Source: Chloroflexota bacterium (GTDB lineage: Bacteria; Chloroflexota; UBA11872; UBA12225; JAJDUF01). Taken from it: 64,000 nucleotides of DNA. The DNA is taken from the NCBI GenBank assembly GCA_022826725.1, contig JAJDUF010000011.1, positions 186,001 to 250,000 of the forward strand, read 5' to 3'. The notes under the pieces were generated by a model, which did not search any database, was not told where the DNA came from, and saw only the letters and a list, made by a program, of their open reading frames with translations. The translations under genes and the position numbers were made by a program. Positions 53,539-61,955 of the stretch are shown here, piece by piece. Each line of letters begins with the position of its first letter. Positions within the stretch are counted from its first letter, which is position 1.

Positions 53539-55412
53539 TGATGCGTGGCGTTGGCGGCGGCATGGGCATGGGTTCCTCCATGACGGGTCGCCGCCGCACG
53601 TCCATGATGGAGAAGCCGGAGTTCGAAACCAGCCCCTGGCAGGTGCTCAAGCGGCTCGCGCCGATTGTGGCCGATCATCGTCGCCAGGTCATCATCGCCC
53701 TGGTCTCGGTGCTCGCGGCGTCGAGCCTGCAAATGCTCGTGCCGTTGAGCTTCAAGTACACGATTGACGAGGTGATCCCCAGCGGCGATCTGACCTTGCT
53801 TTGGGTCATCGGCGGTGGGCTGCTGGTGCTGGAGATAGTCCGCTACTTCCTCGGCTACGCCCAGCGTGTTGCGCTCGCAATAGCCGCGCAGCAGCTCGTC
53901 TTCGAGATGGCCAAGCGGCTCTTCGAGCACGTGCAGCGCCTGTCGCTGCGCTTCTACGAGCGGCAAGGGACGGGCGAGATCATCTCGCGGGCCACCAACG
54001 ACGTGGGCGTCTTGCAGCAGTCCATTAGCGGGGGCACCGTCGCTTCAGCCATCCGCCTCTTTACCATGCTGGCCTACGCCGTGCTGATGCTGTTGCTCCA
54101 CTGGCAGTTGGCGCTCATCGTGTACGCCACGGTGCCGCTGCTCTTGCTGGCCGGACTGGTATCGGCCAACATGCTCCGCTCGCGCTACCGGCTGGTGCAA
54201 GAGAAGATCGCCGACGTGAACTCGGCCTTGGCCGAGGACATCTCCGGGGTGCGCGTCAGCAAGGCGTTTGCGCGCGAGGACGCCCAACGGCGGCGCTTCC
54301 AGAGCGAGAACCGCGAGAACTTGCAAGCCAACATGAGCACGGCGCAGGTCCAGGCCGTCGCCACGCCGGCCATTCAGCTGATCGCCATGCTCGGCATGGG
54401 CATCGTCCTGCTGGCCGGCTCCTGGTTTGTCATCGGGGGCACGATGACGCTCGGCACGCTGGCGACGTTCGTGACGTACCTGATTGCCTTCTACCAGCCG
54501 ATCGAGCAGCTCAGTATGGTCAATCGGAGCATCCAGCAGGCGCTCGCGGCCAGTGAGCGCATCTTCCAGTTCCTCGACGAGCCGACGGAGGTGCTGGAGA
54601 AGCCTGACGCTCACGATCTGACTGCGGTGCAAGGCGCGGTCACGTTCGAGCAGGTGGGCTTCGCCTACAACCCTGGCGTGCCCGTGCTCAAGGACATCAA
54701 TATCGCAGCACAGCCCGGCGAGACCATCGCGCTCGTGGGACATACCGGGTCGGGCAAGACGACGATTGCCAACCTGATCCCGCGCTTCTTCGACCCGCAG
54801 GAGGGCCGGGTGGCGCTCGACGGGCAAGATGTCCGCGACCTCACGCTCGACAGCGTGCGCCGGTCATTGGCGATGGTCATCCAGGAGACCTTCCTCTTCG
54901 GCACGACCGTCCGCGAGAACATCCGCTACGGCAAGCTGGACGCTACCCAAGCGGAGATCGAGGCCGCAGCAGAGCAGGCGCACGCCCACGAGTTCATCTC
55001 GAAGCTGCCGCAAGGCTACGATTCGCCGGTGGGTGAGGGGGGCGTGATGCTCTCGCGCGGTCAGCGGCAGCGCATTGCCCTCGCTCGCGCGATCATCAAG
55101 GACCCGGCCATTCTCATCCTGGATGAGGCCACCTCGGACGTGGACACCGAGACGGAGGCGCTGATTCAGGACGCGCTATCCCGCGTCATGGAAGGGCGCA
55201 CGACCTTTGTGATTGCCCACCGCCTCTCGACCATCCGCAGCGCGGACCAGATCATCGTGCTGGACAAGGGCGAGATCGTGGAGCGCGGTCGGCACGAAGA
55301 GCTACTGGCCCGCAATGGCACCTACCGCGCGCTGTACGACATCCAGTTCGCGCACCAAGAAGAGGCAGCCGAAGCAGCGCCTCCGTCCCTCGCACCGGCC
55401 GCCGGCGGCTAG
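53535..55412 (+). CDS. ABC exporter half-transporter 2
   Basis: The 625-residue partner has a Met/Gly-rich N-terminus, six membrane helices (about 45-335) and an NBD with Walker A GHTGSGKTT, Walker B ILILDEATSDVD and AHRLST. Its signature is LSRGQRQR rather than LSGGQ, the change expected in one site of heterodimeric exporters. The Walker B glutamate is kept, so both sites may hydrolyse. It overlaps the first gene by four bases. The operon is regulated by MarR. Confidence 0.9.
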   Translation: MMMRGVGGGMGMGSSMTGRRRTSMMEKPEFETSPWQVLKRLAPIVADHRRQVIIALVSVLAASSLQMLVPLSFKYTIDEVIPSGDLTLLWVIGGGLLVLEIVRYFLGYAQRVALAIAAQQLVFEMAKRLFEHVQRLSLRFYERQGTGEIISRATNDVGVLQQSISGGTVASAIRLFTMLAYAVLMLLLHWQLALIVYATVPLLLLAGLVSANMLRSRYRLVQEKIADVNSALAEDISGVRVSKAFAREDAQRRRFQSENRENLQANMSTAQVQAVATPAIQLIAMLGMGIVLLAGSWFVIGGTMTLGTLATFVTYLIAFYQPIEQLSMVNRSIQQALAASERIFQFLDEPTEVLEKPDAHDLTAVQGAVTFEQVGFAYNPGVPVLKDINIAAQPGETIALVGHTGSGKTTIANLIPRFFDPQEGRVALDGQDVRDLTLDSVRRSLAMVIQETFLFGTTVRENIRYGKLDATQAEIEAAAEQAHAHEFISKLPQGYDSPVGEGGVMLSRGQRQRIALARAIIKDPAILILDEATSDVDTETEALIQDALSRVMEGRTTFVIAHRLSTIRSADQIIVLDKGEIVERGRHEELLARNGTYRALYDIQFAHQEEAAEAAPPSLAPAAGG

Positions 55413-55523
55413 CCGCTCGCCACACCGGCGCGATTCTCCGGCTACCTGGTAATATGTCTTGGTGAGGCTGTTGAGGCCGGGTGTGGCCTCCGATCCGTTG
55501 AACGGCAGGGGGCATGAGGGACT

Positions 55524-55895
55524 ATGCGCGAGGACATGGCGGAAGACTGGGCCGACCCGAACGAGGCCGCCGACGAGGCGGATGAGGTGCGCGTCGGCCG
55601 TATCGTGCAGCACCTCCTCAGCTTGGCCGGCGATGAGGAAGCCAGGCGGCTGCTCGGACTGGACGGCACCCTGGAAGATAGCCTCGATATGATGTTCGTC
55701 GCCGATCCGCTGACCTGGATCGCCAACGACATCGCCCAGGCCATCCGGCTTGAGGACGACGAGACCGACACGGTGAGCTTGTCCTCCGTGGTCGCCGCCC
55801 TGCGCCTGTATCAGATCATCCACGGCGCACCCGACCAAGCCGAGCTAGGCGAAGCCGTCCTCGACTACCTCGACGATTCCGAGGACGACCTGTAG
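55524..55895 (+). CDS. Hypothetical acidic protein
   Basis: This 123-residue protein is very acidic (ADEADEVRVGRIV, DDETDT, DYLDDSEDDL) and predicted helical. The ATG at 55524 may be preceded by a weak GGGGG site; an ATG 12 bases later is possible. No family recognised. It lies between the ABC genes and uvrC, separated from uvrC by a family-A repeat. Confidence 0.5.
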   Translation: MREDMAEDWADPNEAADEADEVRVGRIVQHLLSLAGDEEARRLLGLDGTLEDSLDMMFVADPLTWIANDIAQAIRLEDDETDTVSLSSVVAALRLYQIIHGAPDQAELGEAVLDYLDDSEDDL

Positions 55896-55924
55896 CTGCT
55901 GCTGTACTCCCACGCGGCGTCGTT

Positions 55925-55960
55925 GGCCCCCCTATGGTCCCCCCGCTGCGGCGGGGGGAC
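55925..55960 (+). repeat. Extragenic repeat, family A copy 4
   Basis: GGCCCCCCTATGGTCCCCCC, then GCTGCGGCGGGGGGAC, is the inverse of the copy at 19452. It forms a self-complementary hairpin between the acidic protein gene and uvrC. Confidence 0.6.
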
Positions 55961-56018
55961 GGTGCGTTTCTGCCCTGTCGCAGGTGTTATTTTCGTGCCA
56001 ATGTCGTAGGGGTGTTGC

Positions 56019-58040
56019 ATGACTGTTGACTGCGCCGCCGCTGCCCGGCCCCAAGCCGGCCCAGCGGAACCGCCGGAGCATCCCCTGGCTGTGCGGGTCC
56101 CGTTCGTCCCGCGGCGCAGCGGCGTGTACCTGTTCAAGGATCGGGCCGGTCAGGTCATCTACGTCGGCAAGGCGGCCGTGCTCCGTAGCCGGCTGACCTC
56201 GTATTTCGGGCATCAGGGCGGACTAGGCCCGCGCCAGCGTCAACTGGTTGCGCGCACGACCGACTTCGAGCTGGCCGTCACCGCTTCGGAAAAAGAGGCG
56301 CTGCTACTCGAAGCGAGTCTCATCAAGGAGCATCGGCCGCGCTACAACATCGCGCTGCGGGACGACAAGAGCTACCTGTATCTCAAGATCACGCTCGGCG
56401 AGCCGTATCCCCGCATCTATACGGTGCGCCAGGTGCGGGACGACGGAGCACGCTATTTCGGGCCGTACACCGATGCCAAGGGGCTGCGCGCCACGATGGC
56501 GCATCTCCAGCGAGTGTTTCAGTTCCGCACCTGCGATATTGACATGGAGAAGGGACTGGACCGGCCCTGTCTGCTCTATCACATCAAGCGCTGCCTGGCC
56601 CCCTGTATTGGCGTTACCACTCCCGAGGAGTACGGCCAGGCGCTCGATGAGCTAGTGCTCTTTCTGGATGGCAAGCAAGACGACGTGATGCGCCAACTGC
56701 GGACGGCGATGGCCGCGGCGGCACAGGAGCTGGCCTTCGAGCGGGCCGCGGCCATCCGTGACCGCCTCAGCGCCGCCGAGCGCGTGCTGGAGCGGCAGCG
56801 GATTACGGCGCCGGGTCGCGGCGACCTCGACGCTATCGCCTTCGCGCTGGATGCGCCGGATGCCTGTGTGCAGGTGTTCCAGGTGCGCGGCGATAAGGTC
56901 GTCAGCCGAGAGAACTTCGTCCTCCAGCGCGCCGAGGACACAGCGGAAGCCGCGCTGCTCACGCACTTCCTCCAGCAGTACTACCTCCGCGCTACGACGG
57001 TCCCGCCAGTGATCTTGCTGCCACTTCAGTGCGCTGACCCGGATGCGGTCGCAGCGTGGCTCAGTGACCGCCGCGGGAGGCGAGTCCGGCTGGAGGTGCC
57101 GCAGCGTGGGGGTAAGCGTCAACTGGTCGCGCTCGTGGCCGAGAATGCGGCAGCGGCGCTCGAAGAGCTGAAGGTCAAGTGGCTGGCGGACGAGCGTCGG
57201 ACGTGGGGAGCGGTCCGCGAGCTGGCCGCGGCGCTCGACCTACCGGAGCCGCCGCGGCGAATCGAGTGCTACGACATCTCCAACATCCAGGGGGCGGCGG
57301 CCGTCGGCTCGATGGTCGTCTTCGAGCAGGGGCGGCCACGGCCCGATGCCTACCGCCGCTTCCGTATCAAGACGGTCCACCAACCCGACGACTTTGCGAT
57401 GATGGCCGAGGTGATCGGGCGTCGCTTCCGCCGCGCGGCGACCTCCCCCGGCGCCACCGGGAACGAGCGGTCAGAGGGGGCCACCGTGACGCTGGAGGCG
57501 CCGCGCTTGCCGGCGTCGCCGACACCGCACGACAATGAGCCGCCCGAGTTCGCTATCGGCACGCCCGAGGATGGTCCGGCAGCCGAGGCCGGCCAGGCAA
57601 CTGCCGAGGGCTGGGAGCTACCGGAGCTGGTCATCGTGGATGGGGGCAAGGGCCAACTGAGCGCGGCGCTCGCTGCGATGCGCGCCGCCGGTGCCCCGGC
57701 ATTGCCGATCATCGGGCTGGCGAAAGAGCAGGAGGAAATCTTTCGACCCGACCAGGCCGAATCGTTAGTGCTGCCGCGGACCTCGCAGGCGCTCTACCTG
57801 ATCCAGCGCATCCGCGACGAGGCCCATCGCTTTGCCATCACGTATCACCGCAGCGTGCGCCGTCGGCGGACCATCGTCTCGGCGTTGGATCGCGTTCCCG
57901 GCATCGGTCCCAAGCGGAAGCGCGCCCTGCTGCGGCAGTTCGGCTCCGTGCCCCGCATTCGGGAAGCCAGCGACGCCGACCTCCTAGCCGTCAGCGGCAT
58001 GACGAAACGGGCCGTCGCGGCGCTGCGCGAGCACCTGTAA
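56019..58040 (+). CDS. uvrC: Excinuclease ABC subunit C
   Basis: UvrC makes both incisions in nucleotide excision repair after UvrAB marks damage. The 673-residue protein has the GIY-YIG nuclease (RRSGVYLFKDRAGQVIYVGK), the UVR domain (about 200-245), the RNase-H-like endonuclease (RIECYDISNIQG with Asp, and VIVDGGKGQL) and C-terminal helix-hairpin-helix motifs (VPGIGPKRKRALL). An insert of about 55 low-complexity residues (ATSPGATGNERSEGATVTLE...) sits before VIVDGGKGQL, longer than in typical UvrC. The ATG has GGGGTG upstream. Confidence 0.94.
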   Translation: MTVDCAAAARPQAGPAEPPEHPLAVRVPFVPRRSGVYLFKDRAGQVIYVGKAAVLRSRLTSYFGHQGGLGPRQRQLVARTTDFELAVTASEKEALLLEASLIKEHRPRYNIALRDDKSYLYLKITLGEPYPRIYTVRQVRDDGARYFGPYTDAKGLRATMAHLQRVFQFRTCDIDMEKGLDRPCLLYHIKRCLAPCIGVTTPEEYGQALDELVLFLDGKQDDVMRQLRTAMAAAAQELAFERAAAIRDRLSAAERVLERQRITAPGRGDLDAIAFALDAPDACVQVFQVRGDKVVSRENFVLQRAEDTAEAALLTHFLQQYYLRATTVPPVILLPLQCADPDAVAAWLSDRRGRRVRLEVPQRGGKRQLVALVAENAAAALEELKVKWLADERRTWGAVRELAAALDLPEPPRRIECYDISNIQGAAAVGSMVVFEQGRPRPDAYRRFRIKTVHQPDDFAMMAEVIGRRFRRAATSPGATGNERSEGATVTLEAPRLPASPTPHDNEPPEFAIGTPEDGPAAEAGQATAEGWELPELVIVDGGKGQLSAALAAMRAAGAPALPIIGLAKEQEEIFRPDQAESLVLPRTSQALYLIQRIRDEAHRFAITYHRSVRRRRTIVSALDRVPGIGPKRKRALLRQFGSVPRIREASDADLLAVSGMTKRAVAALREHL

Positions 58041-58164
58041 TCCAGGCCGGGCAGCGGCTTTCCTCGGCTGCCGGTCGCCCGGGGTGACGAGCATACCGGC
58101 CCAGCGGTATGCTGAAGGAAAGGCGGTGGAACTACTTCGGGTGCTCCGCTATCGGAGGTTTGGC

Positions 58165-58917
58165 GTGTCGCACAGTCGAAGCGTGACCACCCGGCGCGGG
58201 AATCGCGGCCCACTGGTGCTCCGGTTGGCTTATGTCGTAGCTCTGCTGGCGCTCTTGGCACTTTCCTCGATGCCACCCTCGGTCGCCGCTGCGGCCCCGC
58301 CCGACAGACCGGTCTGCACCATCTTCACACCTATCGGCTCGTGCCGACTGACCGCGTCCCCAGGCGGTGGTGAGCCGCTGGCAGCCGACCTCAGTAAGCA
58401 CCGCTGGATCGCGTTCGACCGGCGCTCCGGTATGACGCAGCTGATGTTCGGCACGTGGGTTGTGGCCGAGATGCAGAGCGCCTGGGGCCGCGGCACTCCC
58501 GGTAGCGCCAGCGATTTCTACGCCACGGTGCCCGGTATCTATCGGGTCTACTTCAAGCGCGGTCCGCTCAAGTACAACGCTTGGTTCGATACCCATTACG
58601 AAGCCTGGGTGGCCTTTGATCCGGCCCGCTTCAACGGCTTCCACTCCCTGCTCATGGACGACCGGGGCCGCGTCACGGACGCCCGCACCGGACCGATCTC
58701 AGCCGGCTGCATCCGCAATATGCACGCCTGGGAGGTCTACGACTTCGCGGAGATCGGTATGGCGGTGGTGGTTCACGAAGGGAATCTGCCGGCAGCCGCC
58801 GCGGCGCTGGGTTACACGACGCCCGGTCCGGCACCGGGACACGATGACCTCTTCGGCAGCGGTGCCTGGACCTTCTGTGCTCAGGACCCGTCGGAGGCGG
58901 TGTGCTTTGGGAATTGA
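58165..58917 (+). CDS. L,D-transpeptidase-like protein
   Basis: The 250-residue protein begins at a GTG with GGAGG upstream, then an N-terminal basic region and a hydrophobic segment (LAYVVALLALLALSS) as signal peptide or anchor. The C-terminal YkuD fold has FHSLLMDD with the His and ISAGCIRNM with the catalytic Cys. In classical L,D-transpeptidases the Cys motif is SHGCIR; here Ala replaces the His. It would cross-link or attach proteins to peptidoglycan outside the membrane. The longer ORF from 58084 would add 27 residues without a ribosome-binding site. Confidence 0.75.
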   Translation: MSHSRSVTTRRGNRGPLVLRLAYVVALLALLALSSMPPSVAAAAPPDRPVCTIFTPIGSCRLTASPGGGEPLAADLSKHRWIAFDRRSGMTQLMFGTWVVAEMQSAWGRGTPGSASDFYATVPGIYRVYFKRGPLKYNAWFDTHYEAWVAFDPARFNGFHSLLMDDRGRVTDARTGPISAGCIRNMHAWEVYDFAEIGMAVVVHEGNLPAAAAALGYTTPGPAPGHDDLFGSGAWTFCAQDPSEAVCFGN

Positions 58918-58949
58918 TGTTGAATGCGGAGCCATGCGCCAGTCGTTGG

Positions 58950-59501
58950 CTATAGCCTCAGCTTGTCAACCAAGGCTTGCGTAATTTCGACTCGTTCGTC
59001 CATTGCATCCAGCAGATCGTTGTGGCAGCTTGAACGATGGTAATATAGCCGCACCAGCACACCCTGGCTTTTCGCAACTTCAACCGCCGGCAAGAAGTCA
59101 CTATCACCCGTGAGAATCACGGCGTCAGCAATACTGCGCTGGGCACTGAGCAACGCGAGGTCAATACCCATGAGCGCATCTACACGCTTCTGAGCGAAAG
59201 ATGGTCTCCCTGTCTGTGGGTTTCTTCCTCGGTATTCCAGCTTCCCTAGCCTCACTTCGTAGCGGGGTAGGCGTCGCAGTGTAGCGAAGAAGCCTTCCGT
59301 CTTGGAGAAGCGGCGTTTCTCCGCGAGTGTCGGAGGATCGCTCTGGTAAGGCAAACAGTCGTAATAGTATGTGCGTAGGATATCGGTGTTGCCCGCCATC
59401 TCTTGCGATAACAAGCTATAATCCACCCGCGCGCGGTTGAAATGGTCGGTCAGAATTCGGCGCAAATAACCACCGTCAATGAATATCGCTGCACGTGCCA
59501 T
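58950..59501 (-). CDS. NYN-domain protein (LabA/DUF88-like)
   Basis: This 183-residue protein has a PIN-like NYN ribonuclease fold: IFIDGGYLRRIL at the start, then QKRVDALMGIDLALL, and ILTGDSDFLPAVEVAKSQG with the conserved Asp residues. NYN proteins are RNA-processing nucleases. It is convergent with the L,D-transpeptidase gene and lies upstream of the pyrG stop on the same strand. Substrate unknown. Confidence 0.78.
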   Translation of the reverse strand: MARAAIFIDGGYLRRILTDHFNRARVDYSLLSQEMAGNTDILRTYYYDCLPYQSDPPTLAEKRRFSKTEGFFATLRRLPRYEVRLGKLEYRGRNPQTGRPSFAQKRVDALMGIDLALLSAQRSIADAVILTGDSDFLPAVEVAKSQGVLVRLYYHRSSCHNDLLDAMDERVEITQALVDKLRL

Positions 59502-59771
59502 CGTTTACTTCGAAATGTGCAGAGCGGACGAACTATAGTTATCGGATCATGCCCCATGCCCGTAGCTGGAACATGGCCAAATGCATCCGCTTGTAGCTCG
59601 CCCGCTCACTGCCATGAACACCTGACATCCCGATCCTGCAACGGGCAGGGGAACGCCAGGGAAGATTGTGTCTACATTCTATACCCAGCGACGCAGGATT
59701 GCAAGGTCCTGGCGGCACACGACGGATTCTTCGCCGCTCAACACCGCCGGCTGGCCGCCAGCTAGGACGGG

Positions 59772-61454
59772 CTAGGTGCCGCTGGGCCCATCGTGCGGCG
59801 TACCGGCGAGCGCCAACTCCGGTGCCAGGGGCAGTTCTTGCTGGGTGCCGTCGAGCGGCTGCTGCCGGCAGGCCCGCACGAATTCGCGGAAGAGTGGATG
59901 CGGATGGTTCGGGCGGGACGCAAACTCTGGGTGGAACTGGGTGGCGACGAACCACGGGTGATCGCGTAGCTCGATCATCTCGACCAGCTCGCCGTCCGGC
60001 GAGAGGCCGCTCCCGATCAGGCCGTGCGCTGCGAGCCGCTCGCGGTAGCGGTTCTTCACCTCGAAGCGGTGGCGGTGGCGTTCATGCACTAGCGCTTGCC
60101 CGTATGCAGCGGCAGCGTGGGTGCCGGGTGTCAGCTCGCAGGGGTAGTTGCCCAGCCGCATAGTCCCGCCTTTGGCCCCGTCGGCCTCCTGACCCGGCAG
60201 GTAGTCTATGACGGGATCGGGCGTGTCGGGATCGAACTCGGTGCTGTCGGCCTGGGCCAAGCCGAGCACGTTGCGGGCAAACTCGATGACCGCGCACTGA
60301 AGGCCCAGGCAGAGACCCAAGTACGGGATGCGGTTGGTGCGGGCGAACTGGGCGGCCAGGCACTTGCCGCGCACGCCGCGCGGCCCGAAGCCGCCCGGCA
60401 CCACAATGCCCTGAATATCGCCCAACAGCCGCGCCGGCCGCCCGGTTTCGAGGTCTTCCGAGTTCACCCACTTGAGGTCGAGGTCGAGTTGATGGAAAGC
60501 ACAGGCATGGCGCAATGCTTCGGTCACGCTGAGATAGGCATCGTGCAGCTGCACGTACTTACCCACCAAGGCAATGCGTACCGGCCGGTGCGCTTGCTTC
60601 AGGCGCTGAACGATCATGCTCCAGTCAGAGAGCAGCGGCTCAGACGACGGCAAGGCCAACTCGTCAACGAGGAGGCGGCCGAGGCCGGCACGCTCCAAGA
60701 TAAGCGGCACTTCGTAGATCTCGTCCACGGTGGGCAAGGGGATGATCGCGTTGGCCGGGACGCCGCTATAGAGCGCGATCTTCTCGCGGATGTCGTCCGG
60801 TAGCTCGTGATCCGACCGGCAGACGATGATGTCCGGGGTAATGCCGATCCGGCGTAGCTCTTGGACGGACTGCTGTGTCGGCTTGGTCTTTAGCTCATTC
60901 GTCGTGGAGAGGTGCGGAACGAGGGTGAGGTGGATGTAGAGCACGTTTTGGCGGCCGAGATCGTTCCGCATCTGGCGTATTGCTTCCAGGAAGGGCAAGC
61001 CTTCCATGTCGCCCACGGTGCCGCCCACCTCGACGATGACCACGTCGGCGCCGCTCTGCTCGCCCACCGACCGGATGCGGGCCTTTAGCTCGTCGGTGAT
61101 GTGGGGGATGAGCTGGATGGTGCCGCCGAGGTAATCGCCGCGACGCTCGCGCTCAATGACGGACCAATAAATCTGCCCCGTGGTCACGTTATTCAGCTTG
61201 CCGAGCGCCTCATTCGTAAAGCGCTCGTAGTGGCCGAGGTCCAGGTCCGTCTCCGCGCCGTCTTGGGTCACGAACACCTCGCCGTGTTGGTACGGACTCA
61301 TGGTGCCCGGATCAACGTTGATGTACGGGTCCAGCTTCTGGATCGAAACGGACACGCCCCGCGACTTCAGCAAACGTCCGATGGAGGCGACGGTGATGCC
61401 CTTACCGAGGGAGGACACCACCCCGCCCGTCACGAAGATGTATTTGGTTGCCAT
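59772..61454 (-). CDS. pyrG: CTP synthase
   Basis: The 560-residue enzyme makes CTP from UTP, ATP and glutamine. The N-terminal synthetase domain has [26 protein letters not shown] and [15 protein letters not shown]. The C-terminal class I glutaminase has [20 protein letters not shown] with the nucleophile Cys, and HPEF with the partner His near the end. The C-terminus ends with a low-complexity tail. It stands alone on the minus strand, downstream of tRNA-Trp. Confidence 0.96.
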   Translation of the reverse strand: MATKYIFVTGGVVSSLGKGITVASIGRLLKSRGVSVSIQKLDPYINVDPGTMSPYQHGEVFVTQDGAETDLDLGHYERFTNEALGKLNNVTTGQIYWSVIERERRGDYLGGTIQLIPHITDELKARIRSVGEQSGADVVIVEVGGTVGDMEGLPFLEAIRQMRNDLGRQNVLYIHLTLVPHLSTTNELKTKPTQQSVQELRRIGITPDIIVCRSDHELPDDIREKIALYSGVPANAIIPLPTVDEIYEVPLILERAGLGRLLVDELALPSSEPLLSDWSMIVQRLKQAHRPVRIALVGKYVQLHDAYLSVTEALRHACAFHQLDLDLKWVNSEDLETGRPARLLGDIQGIVVPGGFGPRGVRGKCLAAQFARTNRIPYLGLCLGLQCAVIEFARNVLGLAQADSTEFDPDTPDPVIDYLPGQEADGAKGGTMRLGNYPCELTPGTHAAAAYGQALVHERHRHRFEVKNRYRERLAAHGLIGSGLSPDGELVEMIELRDHPWFVATQFHPEFASRPNHPHPLFREFVRACRQQPLDGTQQELPLAPELALAGTPHDGPSGT

Positions 61455-61678
61455 CCCGTCTCCTCTCGCTGCCGGCGGTATGTCGCGGTCACGCTCACAG
61501 GGGGAGGACGCAGCTTTGGCCTGCGAGCGGCCGCCACCGCCTGAGCAGCGGCGCTGTTGTCAGAACGAGCGTTCTACGGCCGTGCCTCGCTCCTGCCGCG
61601 CACGACGCGGCGTGGGCGGGGTCTTTCCGGCCGCAGTGGCCGCCCGGAGCGGGGAGAATTCGATCTGAGGGGAGAGGG

Positions 61679-61749
61679 CACGGGCGGAGGGAATCGAACC
61701 CCCGTTTTCGGTTTTGGAGACCGATGCGTTACCACTACACCACGCCCGC
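61679..61749 (-). tRNA. tRNA-Trp (CCA anticodon)
   Basis: The minus strand folds as a tRNA. Acceptor arms GCGGGCG and CGCCCGT pair with one G-U at the first position, the D-arm has GTGTAGTGGTAACGC, the anticodon stem is TCGGT-CT-CCA-AA-ACCGA with CCA at 61717-61715, and the T-arm has GGGGG-TTCGATT-CCCTC. The discriminator is G. The 3' CCA is not encoded (CCC follows). It lies between pyrG and the SppA-like gene. Confidence 0.93.
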
Positions 61750-61955
61750 TCGGCAGCACCAAGCAGATTCTACCGCATGTCGTGGCCGTCGGCCAGTGCC
61801 TCTGTCTCCTGGGTTGCGGCCGGTGCTGCACTGACGATGCTGGCTGCTACCTCCCTCTCACTGCCGCATACTAGCCCGAGGCGCGATCCACCAGCCGGTC
61901 AAGGAAGATAGGCTCGGCGCCTGGTATAAGTAGGGGGAGCAGGGGGAGGCGGAGC

